A stretch of 31,568 nucleotides of DNA, taken from Chara braunii. Taxonomy: Eukaryota; Streptophyta; Charophyceae; Charales; Characeae. The stretch is taken from assembly GCA_003427395.1 (NCBI GenBank), contig BFEA01000683.1, positions 83,221 through 114,788 on the forward strand, given 5' to 3'. Below the pieces are notes generated by a model. It made no database searches and was not told the origin of the DNA. It saw only the letters and a program-made list of their open reading frames with translations. The translations under genes were made by a program, and so were the position numbers. The stretch's first letter is position 1. Each line of letters starts with the position of its first letter. This document shows, one piece after another, positions 1 to 10,170 of this stretch.

Positions 1-106
1 GCCGTGGACAGGGCCTCATTGGCCGCGGCCGCGGCGGCCGAATTGCCCGCGGCCTAGGTCGTGGGTGTCACGTAGCCTTTTGATGTATGCGGGAGCGGGG
101 GGGGAA

Positions 107-108
<2 letters not shown>

Positions 109-183
<75 letters not shown>
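109..183. repeat. poly-G homopolymer tract
   Basis: This is an almost uninterrupted run of G broken only by TTT at 141-143. It is low-complexity sequence; translating the other strand gives only a proline run, which I do not accept as a gene. Homopolymers this long are easily mis-sequenced, so the length is unreliable. Confidence 0.9.
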
Positions 184-184
<1 letters not shown>

Positions 185-1126
185 GCGGGCAGCTCAGGAG
201 GTGTGAGCCCTCTCACTTTTATAGCCACCTTAGGAAATTAAAAAAAAAAAAAAAAAAAAATCCTCTTTTTTAGGATCAGGCCCATCAGGGTTATTGGCAA
301 AATAGAGGACTGTATTACTTTCCTCCTCCGACACACGCAAAAACGGAAGGCCGAGAAAAAAAAAAAAAAGCAAAAAAAAAAAGCGAAGGAAAGGCCAGGA
401 AGCCAGATAAATCCCCTTGGTCGATGGCAGAATCACAGAACTTTCCTGGGATTAACAATCTTGCAGGCCTGCCTGACAAGTCCTTTTTAGCATCTTTTTA
501 TGGCTTTTTGGATTCCAGAGGGCATCAGTCTATTTTAGGGAGTTTGAATCTGTGCCCGTGCCATTTTGAGAAACAACAACCGAACTCCACACCATTTTTG
601 GAAATAAGAATGTGCCCACGCTACTTAGGGAAACAACTTCAAATAAAAACCTGAGGCCACACCATTCCAGGAAATAGAATCCTGATGCCACGGGCCCAGG
701 GTTTCATTTCCCTGAAGAAACTGATCAGCTCCGGTCCACAATGGCATCCATAGTACAACAGGTTTTTTTTTTCTAACCTTTGGGAACAACCACCCCCCCA
801 CTCCTATAGTCTTCTCTCAATTTCACCTTTCACTACCTAGGTACCACTACTCCTAAGCCTATACAGGGCCCCCCTGCAAGCATAGCTACCTCTTCCAATC
901 AAGGGGATGCATGCTGCCCCCCTCCCAAATCGGTAGTGATCAGGGAGTAGGGTGGGGCTGCCGGTGGGGGGGTCACCAGCTAATCCAAAGAATAGAGGGT
1001 TTTGCCAGTAGCCGCGCTTCCCATCTACTTCCCCCACCACCACCATCGAGTAACAGTAGTTTCTAAAGCCAACACTCTCCGACACACCACACACAACCCA
1101 CACACACACTCACACCCATGATGGCC
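184..1126. other. Intergenic stretch without a supported gene; degenerate tandem repeat and a dispersed fragment
   Basis: I see no credible coding region here. There are A-runs near 241-260 and 355-382. Positions 549-610 and 611-679 look like two degenerate copies of a unit of about 65 bp: each has TGTGCCC, then GAAACAAC or similar, then CACACCATT and GGAAATA. Positions 811-855 match 26313-26355 closely (shared core CTCTCAATTTCACCTTTCA), and AAGCCTATACAGG near 855 recurs near 26714. This stretch therefore contains pieces of a dispersed repeat that I cannot name. CA-rich sequence runs from about 1083 to 1117. Confidence 0.5.
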
Positions 1127-1244
1127 AAAGAACCTACCAATACCGACCAGGGGTAGCAAGACAACTATCTCAGTTGGTTGGCACCAAAGAACCTACCAAT
1201 ACCGACCAGGGGTAGCAAGACAACTATCTCAGTTGGTTGGCACC
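1127..1244 (+). repeat. 59-bp perfect tandem duplication with a tRNA D-arm-like motif
   Basis: Two identical 59-bp units lie at 1127-1185 and 1186-1244. Each contains TCTCAGTTGGTTGGCACC, which resembles the D-arm/A-box segment of a tRNA. No B-box follows in the same orientation. The identity of the two copies suggests a recent duplication. Confidence 0.85.
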
Positions 1245-1254
1245 AAGCATACCC

Positions 1255-1338
1255 CAGGCGGTCTGTGATTGAAATAAAGACCTCCTGAATGCCTCCTGAA
1301 TGCCACTTGCGTGCCTAACCAGCTGAGCTAGGCCCTTT
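1255..1338 (-). pseudogene. tRNA-like relic (minus strand)
   Basis: Read on the minus strand, GGCCTAGCTCAGCTGG at about 1318-1333 is a good tRNA A-box/D-arm. About 40 bases further on, TATTTCAATCA with flanking complementary GGTCT and AGACC resembles a T-arm. An 11-bp direct duplication (CTCCTGAATGC twice, 1282-1303) sits in between. The anticodon arm does not fold cleanly, so this is a tRNA pseudogene or the head of a tRNA-derived SINE. Confidence 0.4.
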
Positions 1339-1640
1339 GTTCAGAAATAATTATTGAGTCGACTGCTGACCTTCTGACTGCTTTCCCTTCTTTTTTTTTT
1401 TGGGTGCGTGTGGACACACTCACTCTAGGACTTTTTCTATGAAGCTCTGGACGCGATTGCAGTCAGATGCATCCAGGTCTGGCCATAATCGCAGTCAGAT
1501 ACAAAATGCAAGGTACGACTGCGAGTATGCCATGTTTGTATGCGTACCAGAATAGTAGTTCGATGGCCGACAGTAGAATCAGGGGGGGTAATAGGTATTC
1601 AATTTATAAGAACCTATCCCCCTTCCTACCGTCTTCACCC

Positions 1641-1720
1641 GAATAGAACGTACAGTCATTATAGCTGTATCTAGACTGAAAGATGCCTCAAATACAGCTA
1701 TAATGACCGTGCATTGTATT
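1641..1720. repeat. Imperfect inverted repeat, about 30-bp arms
   Basis: The arm at 1641-1670 is the near reverse complement of 1691-1720. The best-matched part is TCATTATAGCTGTAT on the left and ATACAGCTATAATGA on the right. The loop is about 20 bases. It would form a strong hairpin and could be a small foldback element or a relic of a MITE. I see no coding potential. Confidence 0.7.
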
Positions 1721-1768
1721 CGGGGGAACAAGGTAGCCCATGTGGCAAAACCCTCGCTCGTATAACTC

Positions 1769-1899
1769 TTTTTTTTTTTTTTTTTAACTGTCCCTCCAGT
1801 GCTAGCAGTGCTGGTAAGAGCAGACACTGCTAGCACCAGGGGATAGGCTCCATCTATTGGTGGGGAGCATCACCTGCTGGAAAACGGGTCCAGCGTCCC
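1769..1899 (-). mobile_element. SINE-like element, family S (minus strand)
   Basis: On the minus strand this starts with GGGACGCTGGACCCG, continues with a hairpin closing at TTTCCAGC, then a segment reading GCTCCCCACCAATAGATGG. A second inverted repeat (GGTGCTAGCAGTG with its partner) follows, and a poly-A tail is seen as the T-run 1769-1785. It matches 25970-26117, 26581-26714 and 31494-31568. Sequence extending right to about 2008 (CCAGCATTGATT and GGGGATTGACTG) is also found, in matching relative orientation, ahead of the copy at 29711. The longest form of the family may therefore include a further head of about 90-110 bp. No canonical tRNA A/B boxes are evident. Confidence 0.75.
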
Positions 1900-2089
1900 T
1901 TGTGATTATGATACAATGATCCAGAATATCTTAGAAAGTCCGCAAGCAGGACCTGCCAGCATTGATTGCCCTGGAGAGCAGGGGATTGACTGAGCAGGGG
2001 GGGGAGCCTCTTCACCCTACTTTTGGCACCAGATGTCCACTGTCTCTGCTAACTCTCTCCGCTGTCCATGTTGCTAGTGATGCCTCAGA

Positions 2090-2193
2090 GCTGGAAACCG
2101 GGTCTAGCGTCCCGTACCAAATCATTATCGTCCTGCCTCTTCCTGCCGCACCGCCGGGGGCCGAGGGGAGAATCACCAGGGGGCACCAGTGGG
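2090..2193 (-). promoter_or_regulatory. LINE-A 3' UTR paired hairpins
   Basis: On the minus strand, 2193-2174 reads CCCACTGGTGCCCCCTGGTG. This folds as CACTGG/CTGGTG with two G-U pairs around a TGCCCC loop. Further downstream, 2113-2090 reads GGGACGCTAGACCCG followed by GTTTCCAGC, a hairpin with one mismatch (GCTAGA against TCCAGC). The same two elements in the same order lie in the LINE-B 3' UTR and in a truncated copy at 25760-25958. In LINE families such 3' structures can be the template-recognition site of the element's own RT; that role is inferred here. Confidence 0.65.
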
Positions 2194-2312
2194 TACTCCC
2201 GCCGTTCCCCGGCTCCTGCCTGTCAAAGATGACTGACCTGTTCGGACAAGAGCCGAAAGTTGGATTGCATAGTGTTCTGATTTCAATCTGAAGAGAAAGA
2301 ATAAAAAATGGA

Positions 2313-5300
2313 CTATCCCACCCATTCTTCTATTGCTTGATGATGGGGTGGGAATGGATCTGCGAAGTCTTCTGCCGGGCGTAGAGGGATATCCGGGCTG
2401 ATCGCGGTCCAGTCCTTAAACACCAGGGGGTAGTCCCGGTGAGGCCTTGCTCTGGCCGGATCGTTTTCCGGCTGGCGCTGTGTATCCCAAGGGCCGGACC
2501 AAACTACCTCCGCGACCCACCCCTCCCCCAACCATTCCTGGCTAAACTTCCTAATCCCTGATGCGATGTCTTGTGGTTGATGAAGGGAGTCTAATGTCTG
2601 TTTTGTTGCTGCCCACAGCCGAGACAGTTCCAATTGGAACTGCTGTTTGAGGTATTCCTTTTTTTCTTCCCCATCCACCATCACCTTATCCATGGCCAGG
2701 GCACAACGTTGCCACCAGATGACCCACAGGATTGCTCGTCGTCCCAGGTGGAACATGTTCCATGCGAAGGTCTGGCTTTGGAGGTCCGGACAGTGGCCCA
2801 GCAGAATCGCCCTCCATTCCCATGGCCATGTTTGTCCCGGGACCATGAGTCGCCGTACTCGCTCCCACCATCTCCAGGTCGCTACCGCCACCGGGCATTC
2901 GAGAAAAATATGTTCTATTGTTTCTTCTCTCTTCCGTGTTGGGAAGGTGAGAAGACACCGAGGGCACCAAGGTAGTGCTCGCCCTTGCTGTTCCAAGTGG
3001 GTGTGGTCTATCAGCCAGCTGTTGGTAGGGAGACAGCGGTGTATGATTTGCCATTGTAAAGATGTAATCTTAGCTGGCCCGCATTTGCAGTCCCTGAACC
3101 ATCGGATGGGCGCCAGCAGTTGTCTGTCTATGTTCAAGTGCCGCTGCCAGCGGTCCCGGACCGTATCCCTCACCGCTTTTTTAATTATGAGTTTGTGATA
3201 GGAGGTTTTAACTGTCATATTCCAGAGGGGCACAGACTTCAAACCGTGTGGTCTGGGGTGGGCTGCCGGGTTCCACACCCACTCCACCGGGTCTAGGGGG
3301 AGCTCACTCAACGGGGTCTCGGGTCTGAAGACTCTTTGCCCTGCCCCCTCGCCGTATACTCTCACTCGATGGAGTCGGGCTTTGGAAACCCATATAAAGA
3401 GGTATGTGCCGCCTATCAACCGCCCGTCCCTTCCCACTTGGTATCCCTCCACCAGGGCATCCTCTGATCGCACCTGGTGAACAAGACCCACCCGTTGAGT
3501 GGGGTCATTGGTAGTGACCCAGTCCCCCTCTTGCAAGTGTGGGCCCTTGCGCAGGATGTGGAGCCAGGCCAGAGGGAAGGCCTCCAAGAGTTCCTCCACT
3601 GCAGTTTCAGAGTTGTGGCAGTAGCGGAGGAGTCCTTTCATTTGTTCCGCTATTTTCCAATCTTTCCGGAGGTCGTCCCAAAGATCCCCTACTCTGGTAA
3701 TTCCATTCTTGACCCAGCCCTTCCATGGTGAGTCCGAACTCCATAAGATTTGGCTGTGTGAGTTGGTGATCCAACGATTTCCAAAGAGGGGTTGTCTTGC
3801 CACTTCCTCCCACCTGTCCGGGGGAGGGCGGTCGGGGGGGGGGAGTTTTCTCCAGGTTTTGATTAGTCGTGGCCACAGATCGCCCCGCCGACCCCTTGGG
3901 ACCTTCCAATATCTGTCATCTAGCCATCTCAACGGGTCTACCTTCGGAGGGGATTGTGGGGCCAGGTGTGCTATCTGTCTCATAGCCAGTGGTTTCCACT
4001 CTTGGGATGACTCGAGGATCAGTCGTACCACCCACATCAGACTCAATGCCTGGATCTGAGTGGGGGGGTCTAGGATACCCAGCCCCCCCTGGGCTTTGGG
4101 TTGGACCACTGTGTCCCATGCCACTCATGGCGTTGGTAATCTGGCTGTCCCCTCTCCATAGATATGCTGCCACCTTTCGCCTAAGGGCTCTGTGGGCCAC
4201 TTCGTTGACTGGCCAAAGAACAGATTTGTACCATAGTGTGGCAAGAACCACGTTATTGATCACCAGGGCCCTTCCTAACAAGGATGTATGCTTGCGATCC
4301 CAGAGGGCGAGTTTAGCCAATGTCGGGGCCGTGAGCCATTCATCGTTATCGAGCGGGCGGCCAGATGCCGCCACCTTCACCCCCAAGACCCTAATGGGCG
4401 TATCCTGGGGGATCCAAGAGATACGCGGCTCGTCCGGGGGACGACCCCCTTGGTGGTGGATCCACCAACCCTGTGTTTTTTTACCCCAGTTGATGGTCAT
4501 GTCGGAGAGGGCGCAAAATCTATCCATTAGCCTCTTGATCTCCTCCATGTTTTCAGGTGTGGCATCTGTCATTAGTGTCAGGTCATCGGCGAACAGCGAG
4601 CAGATCGGGACGGCCTCATCCGGGATTTCGGACAGGCTGATCTTCGTCAGGTTCCTGCTGTTGCGTAGGTTGGCTGATAGCGCCTCCATGATGAGGACGA
4701 ATAGAAAGGGAGTTATCAGGTCCCCCTGCCTGACTGATCTATGGAGTTTGATTTCCGGGGCCAGGTTGCCATTTATCTGCACCTTGGTGGTGTGGTTTCT
4801 GGTGCAGAATCCTAATTCATCTTCGGAAAGAGGGGCCAAAGTTGAACTTGTCCAGACACTTGTCCAGGAAGGTCCAATCCACATGGTCATATGCCTTCTC
4901 AAAGTCTATAAAGATTAATGTAGCATTACTTTTGTCCCTGTGTGCCAAATTGATGACATCATGGATCAGGAGAATGTTTTCTTGTATGTTTCTGTTGCGG
5001 ATGAACCCTGTTTGTGATGGGTGCACCAGGTCCTCCACCACCTCTATTATACGATTGGCGAGTGCCTTGGAAAGCATCTTGTAGGCCACTGTCAGGAGGG
5101 TGATCGGGCGATAATTGCGTATATTCATCCTGTCTCCTTTTTTATGGAGCAAAGAGAGCACCCCTTGTCCCACCAATTCGCCCATCTCCCCAGTGTTCCA
5201 AACTTCTTCGTAGAATTGCATCAAATCATCGGAAAGGTGCGGCCACATGGTTTTCCAAAATTCTTTCGGGAAACCATCTATACCCGGCGTCTTTTCCTCA

Positions 5301-6829
5301 TCCATTTGCAGCAGGGCAGTCCAGATCCCCTCTTTAGTGATTCAGCGTTCTATCTTTTCCCTCTGCTCCGCCGATAGGCGATTTTCCATTGGGCTGAGGA
5401 ATCGGTCCACCTCTGCAAGGTGTCGGGGGTCCTGTGGCTGCGGGATGTGGGATGAGATAAGGTCTTGGAAAAACGTTCTGGCTATCTTTGCGCAGTGTGC
5501 TGTGGTTGTGGCGAGATCACCCGTTGTAGGATCAAGAAAAGCCTCTATTGTTGTACGGTGGGCTTGGATTGATGCAAGACTGAAAATTTGCGAGTCCATG
5601 GTTCCCTCAGTGGTCCATTTTGCGAGTTTACCTCTGATTCTAACCCCTTGCCATCTGTATTGGGCGTACTGCAGCGATTGGTCTCTTAGCTGTTGGATGG
5701 TGTTTGTGTGCTCCACTGAAGTGTCCTGGGAGACCAGTTTGTGAAGTTGGCTGTGGGTCTCCATTTCTCGGGAGTATCGTTGATTCGCAACCATTTTTGA
5801 ATAATCTTTGCATTTCTTGGCCAGGAAGAACAAGCCATTTGTAAACCATTGGATTTCTGAGTCAAATTGGTGCCTATGGTTGTGTCAGTAAATCCACATG
5901 TCTCTTGTGAAATTCCGGAAGCCCTCAACTTTTAGCAGTGATGTGTTTAGTTTGTAGTAGCTTGACCCTTGATCAGGACGCTAGCGAAAGGTGAGGATGA
6001 TGCCACATGTGCACTGGTCCAGGCTTGGGTATGGGCTTTGCGAGAATATGGCTGAGAGTTGCAGGGCATTCTGTATGGCTGTTGAGAGCAGGACCAGGTC
6101 GATCCGAGATTTCGTATGCCTGTCAGGGTTGCTGGTGCGAAGGCAGGTGTAGACTCGTTCCTGTGGGTGTAGGTGGCGATATGCATCGATCAGTGAATAG
6201 GCCGCGCAAAAATGTGCGATGGTTCTTTCATCTTCCTCCACATATTGGGGGTAATCGCCTTGTGGGCTCCATCTGTCCATCCGTCTGTCCGGGGCTGCGT
6301 TGAAATCACCAGCAATGATTAGCGGGATGCCTTGAGGTGGGAGAGAGGCCAGATGGTTGAAGAAGCCCTCTCTTTTTATTGTCATATTGGGGGCATACAC
6401 GCAGAAAATGCATATGAGTTCCAGTTCCAGCATCGCCAGAACGGAAACCCACCGACCCTGTAGTTCATCAGCGGCCCAGTGCACCACCTCCATTCTGGAT
6501 TCTGGCGGGATCTAGATCGCCACACCTGCGGATGCTGGTGTTACTGCATGCGCTCGGTAGAACTGGTGTGGCCACACGTTTCGATGCGCCCTATGATGGT
6601 CGGGGGTGTCCACGAGGTGTGTCTCCTGTATGCAGATCACGTCCGGCCACCTCCTACCCCCCACTCCCCTCAGTTGGTCCCATATCGCCTGGCATTTGGG
6701 GGGATTGTATGTGGCGATACCATTCACGTTTAGTGACCGCAGGTCTAAGTCTGCCCTCTTCAGACAGCTTTGCCATTCCGGGTTTCTGCAGTACAAGGTG
6801 TCCATGTCCTTCCCTATTGCTGCACACAT
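2313..6829 (-). pseudogene. LINE-A ORF3: APE endonuclease + reverse transcriptase + zinc-ribbon tail (broken)
   Basis: From ATG 6829 to a stop at 2313 this spans about 1505 codons, the same as LINE-B ORF3. Endonuclease motifs are LRSLNVNG (about 6755), CIQETH, GDFNAAP (about 6310) and SRIDL (about 6090). The final SDH-type motif reads LDQC (about 6013), so the catalytic His is Gln. RT motifs are TPGIDGFPKEFW (about 5290), NIRNYRPITLL, FIDFEKAYDHVDW (about 4900), SVRQGD and FADDL (about 4590), so the YADD-type catalytic pair is retained. The tail has CPRC and HIFLEC (about 2990 and 2915), like zf-RVT. Breaks: in-frame stops at 6510-6512 (a Trp position in LINE-B), 5981, 5885-5887 and 5342; a frameshift near 4830-4850; a second near 4120. 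From 4124 to 2313 the frame is open for 603 codons. The C-terminus PFPPH...IEEW matches LINE-B. Confidence 0.92.
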
Positions 6830-6865
6830 GGGGATTTATTATGATTTTGTTTCTCCCCCCTTTTA

Positions 6866-7736
6866 TTAGATTCTTCTCCATGATTTTGCGAACCAGTCCA
6901 TTGTGCACAGCAGCCCGTATCTCAGGATTTTCGTGAGGCACGTGTGTAAATCTTCAGCTGGCAAAAAAGAGCTGGTTGTTATGTGTTGGGTGCAGAGGTC
7001 CATGAGTGCAGCGTGGGTGAACCACCGCAGGTCAGAGGTTTTGTCTTCGTCAAACAAGATAAAAAGGTCTTTTGTTGCTACCCTTTGGATCCCCTCAAAC
7101 TGGGGTAGCATTCCTTTTGCCCCAACTGGATAATTCCTGCCGATGAAAGACTCCGCTTTGTTATAAAAGTCGTTTTCTTCTGAGACTGGGGAGGGACCAC
7201 CGGTTGGGAAACCTCCAACCTGGGAGAGTGAAACCTTCCGATGAGGGCGTGAGGCCAATCTCCATTCGGTCCCCCCCATTGCGCAGGGGGATAGCTATCA
7301 CTCCCCTTTCCTTGAAGAGAGGGGTCTCATAACGTCCCGACACAATTAGATTTCTGAGTTTTTCAGTCCGTTGTTCCTTTGGTGGACCCTCCTCTTCTGG
7401 GGGAGCCGCACTGTTCCCACCCTCTTCCGTCCCCGAGGGTTGTTCTGGTGGGGGGGGGGGCGCTCTGTTCCCACCCTCTTCTGAGCCCGAGGGTTGTTCC
7501 GGTGGACGGAAGTGTGCCCAAGCAATCTGTCTGATACGCTGGAAGAGCTCCAACCACGAGATGTGCTTCGGGGGGCCTTCCTCTAGGGCTCCCCTTACTG
7601 TTGAGCTATGGTCTAACATGTTGAATAGCTCAATGTAAGTACAGTCCCAGAAGTCCTGAGAGCCATTCCCATGTTGTGTCTTGAGGTCGTCCAGCAGGCA
7701 GTCCGCTATCGCCTGCAACTTTTGTTCAATTGCCAT
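6866..7736 (-). pseudogene. LINE-A ORF2: unrecognised middle protein (one frameshift)
   Basis: I do not recognise this protein. It starts at ATG 7736, 27 bases after the ORF1 stop, and ends at TAA 6866, 36 bases before the ORF3 ATG. Residues about 1-80 form a probable helical domain with the signature GALEEGPPKHISW. That domain also occurs in LINE-B ORF2 and again in LINE-A ORF1 (about 8250-8040). A Pro/Glu/Gly linker follows, containing an imperfect tandem repeat of about 19 residues (EQPSGSEEGGN and EQPSGTEEGGN, DNA about 7397-7515). The C-terminal half has DLFILFDEDKTSDLRWF, matching DLFLLFETNKTAGLRWF in LINE-B. The frame shifts once near 7185-7205. Homology across two divergent copies argues that it is a real protein; its function is unknown. 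Confidence 0.75.
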
Positions 7737-7763
7737 TCCTGCTGGGGGGGATGTTGTTTCCTC

Positions 7764-10170
7764 CTATCTGTCTATCTCCATTGTTTCTACGTCGGGAGGA
7801 GGAGGGAGGGAGGAGNGAGGTTCCTCTATATCCATGGGTTGGGGCCCAAAGGCCTCCAGGAATGGGTCAGATTCAAGCTGTGTCGTCGTTGCAAGCTGCG
7901 CCTCTTCTTGTGTTGTTGTTTCAGACGGTGCCTGTGCTCCCGAGCCCGTCTCCCCCACTCTCGGTCCGTTCCTGCTGTGGGGGGAGTCTTTTCGTGTGCT
8001 CTCACTGAGCTCACCGCTCACGACACAGAGGGGGGGGGGCTGAAAATGTGCTGTTGAGACTCTGTGGAGACGATGGAGAAAGTCTGGCCATGTGCTGTGC
8101 GGAGGGGGTCCCTGTGCCAGAGTGGTTTGCACAAGCTGGCTCCCTTCCATTGCCATAATTAGTTGGGCCTGGGCCCTTCCCCAGAAGTCAGGTGGTGCGT
8201 TCACATACTGTGTCCGCAGTCCCTTCATAATCCAGTCTGAGATATGGGGGATTGTGTAGCCCGTGTGGCCTGTGTTCTGAATGATGGGGAGGGCGATCGG
8301 GTTTTCCTCACCCTCCAGGAGGGGCCCGAAAGTCCCACCATATGGGTCTGGTGATCCCGTACAGGGGTGTCCCCTGTCGTTTCCCTGCCTTTTCTCTGTT
8401 TTCCGTGCATCATCTCCACTCCCCTTCGTTCCCTGCCTTTCCACTGCCTTTTCCAGGCATGCCTTCGTCTGCAGTTGGTTATTTTGCTGCCCCTCTGTTC
8501 CTTGCTGTTCGTTGACGTCGACCCCCCCTGTGCCAGCCAATGCTGAGAACCGATTTGTATTCTCCAATTTCTCCCCGTTTGTCGTCGGTTGTGGGGCACT
8601 GGAGGCCGCCTTACACGGTCTAGCCCCTGAGTCTTGCCATTGGCTATCCAGCCACCGTCTGACCGGTCTTCCATGTAGTCTCCGGGGTCCGGGCCGAGCC
8701 CGTTGGTGGGACCGGCGGTGTGGCTTGTTTGCTGGTTCTGTGGTAACAATTGCTGGTTCTTTGGTGGTGGCGGGGGGGGGGGGGGGGGGGGAGACACATC
8801 GCCCGGACCCAGGGGGGTAGTGAGCTGCAGATGGGTTTCAACCGTTTGGGGGGGAACCCATGATGCCGGGGGTTTCGTTCGGGTATCTGGGTCACCCTGT
8901 TTGTCCCAGGTCCAGCCTATGGTCCTACCCTTCTCGTCTTTTTTGTCGACAAAAACCCACCCCTCATGCCCCGGGTCCACAGTAAGCCAGTGTGTACTGC
9001 GGAAGGGATCCTGGGACAGTCTGCCTGTTGCTCTACTCTGATTGATCGGGTGGTGAGGACATGCGGGTTCTGTGTACAGGTGTTCGTACGCATGGCATTT
9101 GAAGCACCAAGGCCGGAGTTTATGGGCCGTGTGCACTTTGAATTCCTTGTTTCCCACAAAGAAGGGAATTATATCATCGATCAGGAAGGGTTGTTTTTCA
9201 GGCAGGTCAATTGCCAACATCAGGTAGTCATCACGTCTCGCCACGTGGGGGGGGAGAGGGTCGATAAAATCTATTATATCGTATTTCTCCCCAAATCGTG
9301 GATCAAGGCGGCTTGGATTTCAACCGGGACATGGCGAAATTCTACCCAAAAGTGATCCTTCATCATCTGTTGCCTTTTTTCTTCTGGTTTCTGCTGCCTG
9401 GGAGGAGACCACGGATAAATTCGCACCTCGGACCTGTCGCACCGTATTGAGCGCCACCCGTCCATTTGTCGTTTGTCCGCTTCGTGTCGACAGACGATCG
9501 TGATGGTCGTCGTGGACAGTGGTTGGAGCAGGAACAGGTCCTGTGCTTCCTCCGCGTTCCCTCTCAGGGAGGCCAGACGTTTCCGGAGCCATGCGATCTT
9601 ATCGTTGGTTGATTTGAACGCGTCGTCGTCATGAAACACCCAATTGCTGGCGTGTCGGGTATACAGTTCGTTTTTGTTTTGTACTTTGTCCGTCGGGACG
9701 ACTTTCATCATCAGTGCTCTCCCTCCTTGATTCACCACCCTTGGTTCTGACGGGGTCAACAGTTTGGATAAAATAAAAGCACTAGCGAACGACAGATTGT
9801 CAAGCGGAATTTTCCACTCGCGGTCCTCATTACCGACCGAGCGTCTCGTCACGGCGATGGTTTGGCCAGCGTGTGGCCGACGTAATCGCTCTGCCCAAGA
9901 AGGGGGGGGAGACGGTGCCGGGAGCGTGCCGATGGCCTCCTTGGTTTCTCTCAGCAGCTGTGCTGCAGGGAGGTCTCGTCTGTCCTTCGCCTCATTCCCT
10001 TGCACCGGTTTTCCTCTCCAGGCCAGGCGTTCATTGGTGTAGTGCCTCATGGCCCCTCTAAACATCAGGGTCGAGTCTACTTTCTTGTGAGTGCGCTGAT
10101 TTTTGAGAGGTCGTTTCCCTTTTTCCGCGCCCCTGGCCATCGCTCCTCTTTTCATCGTCCCCCTTTGCAC
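7764..10170 (-). pseudogene. LINE-A ORF1: gag-like RNA-binding protein with zinc knuckle (broken)
   Basis: The start is taken at ATG 10170 because the basic N-terminus, then STLMFRGAMRHY, aligns with LINE-B ORF1. The central region includes ELYTRHASNWVFHDD, GWRSIRC.RSEVRIYPWSPP and FWVEFRHVPVEIQ. This layout resembles the DUF4283 plus CCHC arrangement of plant LINE ORF1 (inferred from layout). The zinc knuckle WCFKCHAYEHLYTEPAC (about 9110) is CX2CX4HX6C, with two extra residues before the last Cys. A Pro-rich run is encoded by the poly-C/G tract at 8770-8791. One frameshift lies near 9295 and another between about 8800 and 8570. The C-terminal part carries the ORF2-like domain (about 8250-8040) and ends FGPQPMDIEEP...PPDVETMEIDR. 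An N sits at 7816. The product would be a nucleic-acid chaperone of the retrotransposon RNP. Confidence 0.85.

Larger units (their letters stand above)
2030..10170 (-). mobile_element. LINE-A: degenerate three-ORF non-LTR retrotransposon
   Basis: Reading right to left, the order is a gag-like ORF1 (10170-7764), a small middle ORF2 (7736-6866), an endonuclease/RT ORF3 (6829-2313) and a 3' UTR (2312 to about 2030) with the family hairpins. All three ORFs align with those of LINE-B at 17667-25104, which fixes reading frames and boundaries. There are several frameshifts and nonsense codons, so this copy cannot be autonomous. No A-tail is visible at the 3' end; the match to the LINE-B tail fades around 2040. 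The 5' end is not resolved, and sequence to about 11200 might belong to the 5' UTR. An APE-type endonuclease together with a zf-RVT-like tail places the family near plant L1-type LINEs (inference). Confidence 0.9.

Noticed and set aside
16-228. Proline-rich open frame on the minus strand
   Set aside because: It is produced entirely by the poly-G tract and has no other content.
3989-4918. 309-codon plus-strand open frame opposite the LINE-A reverse transcriptase
   Set aside because: The antisense frame follows RT codons and has no motif of its own; the minus-strand RT homology explains the openness.
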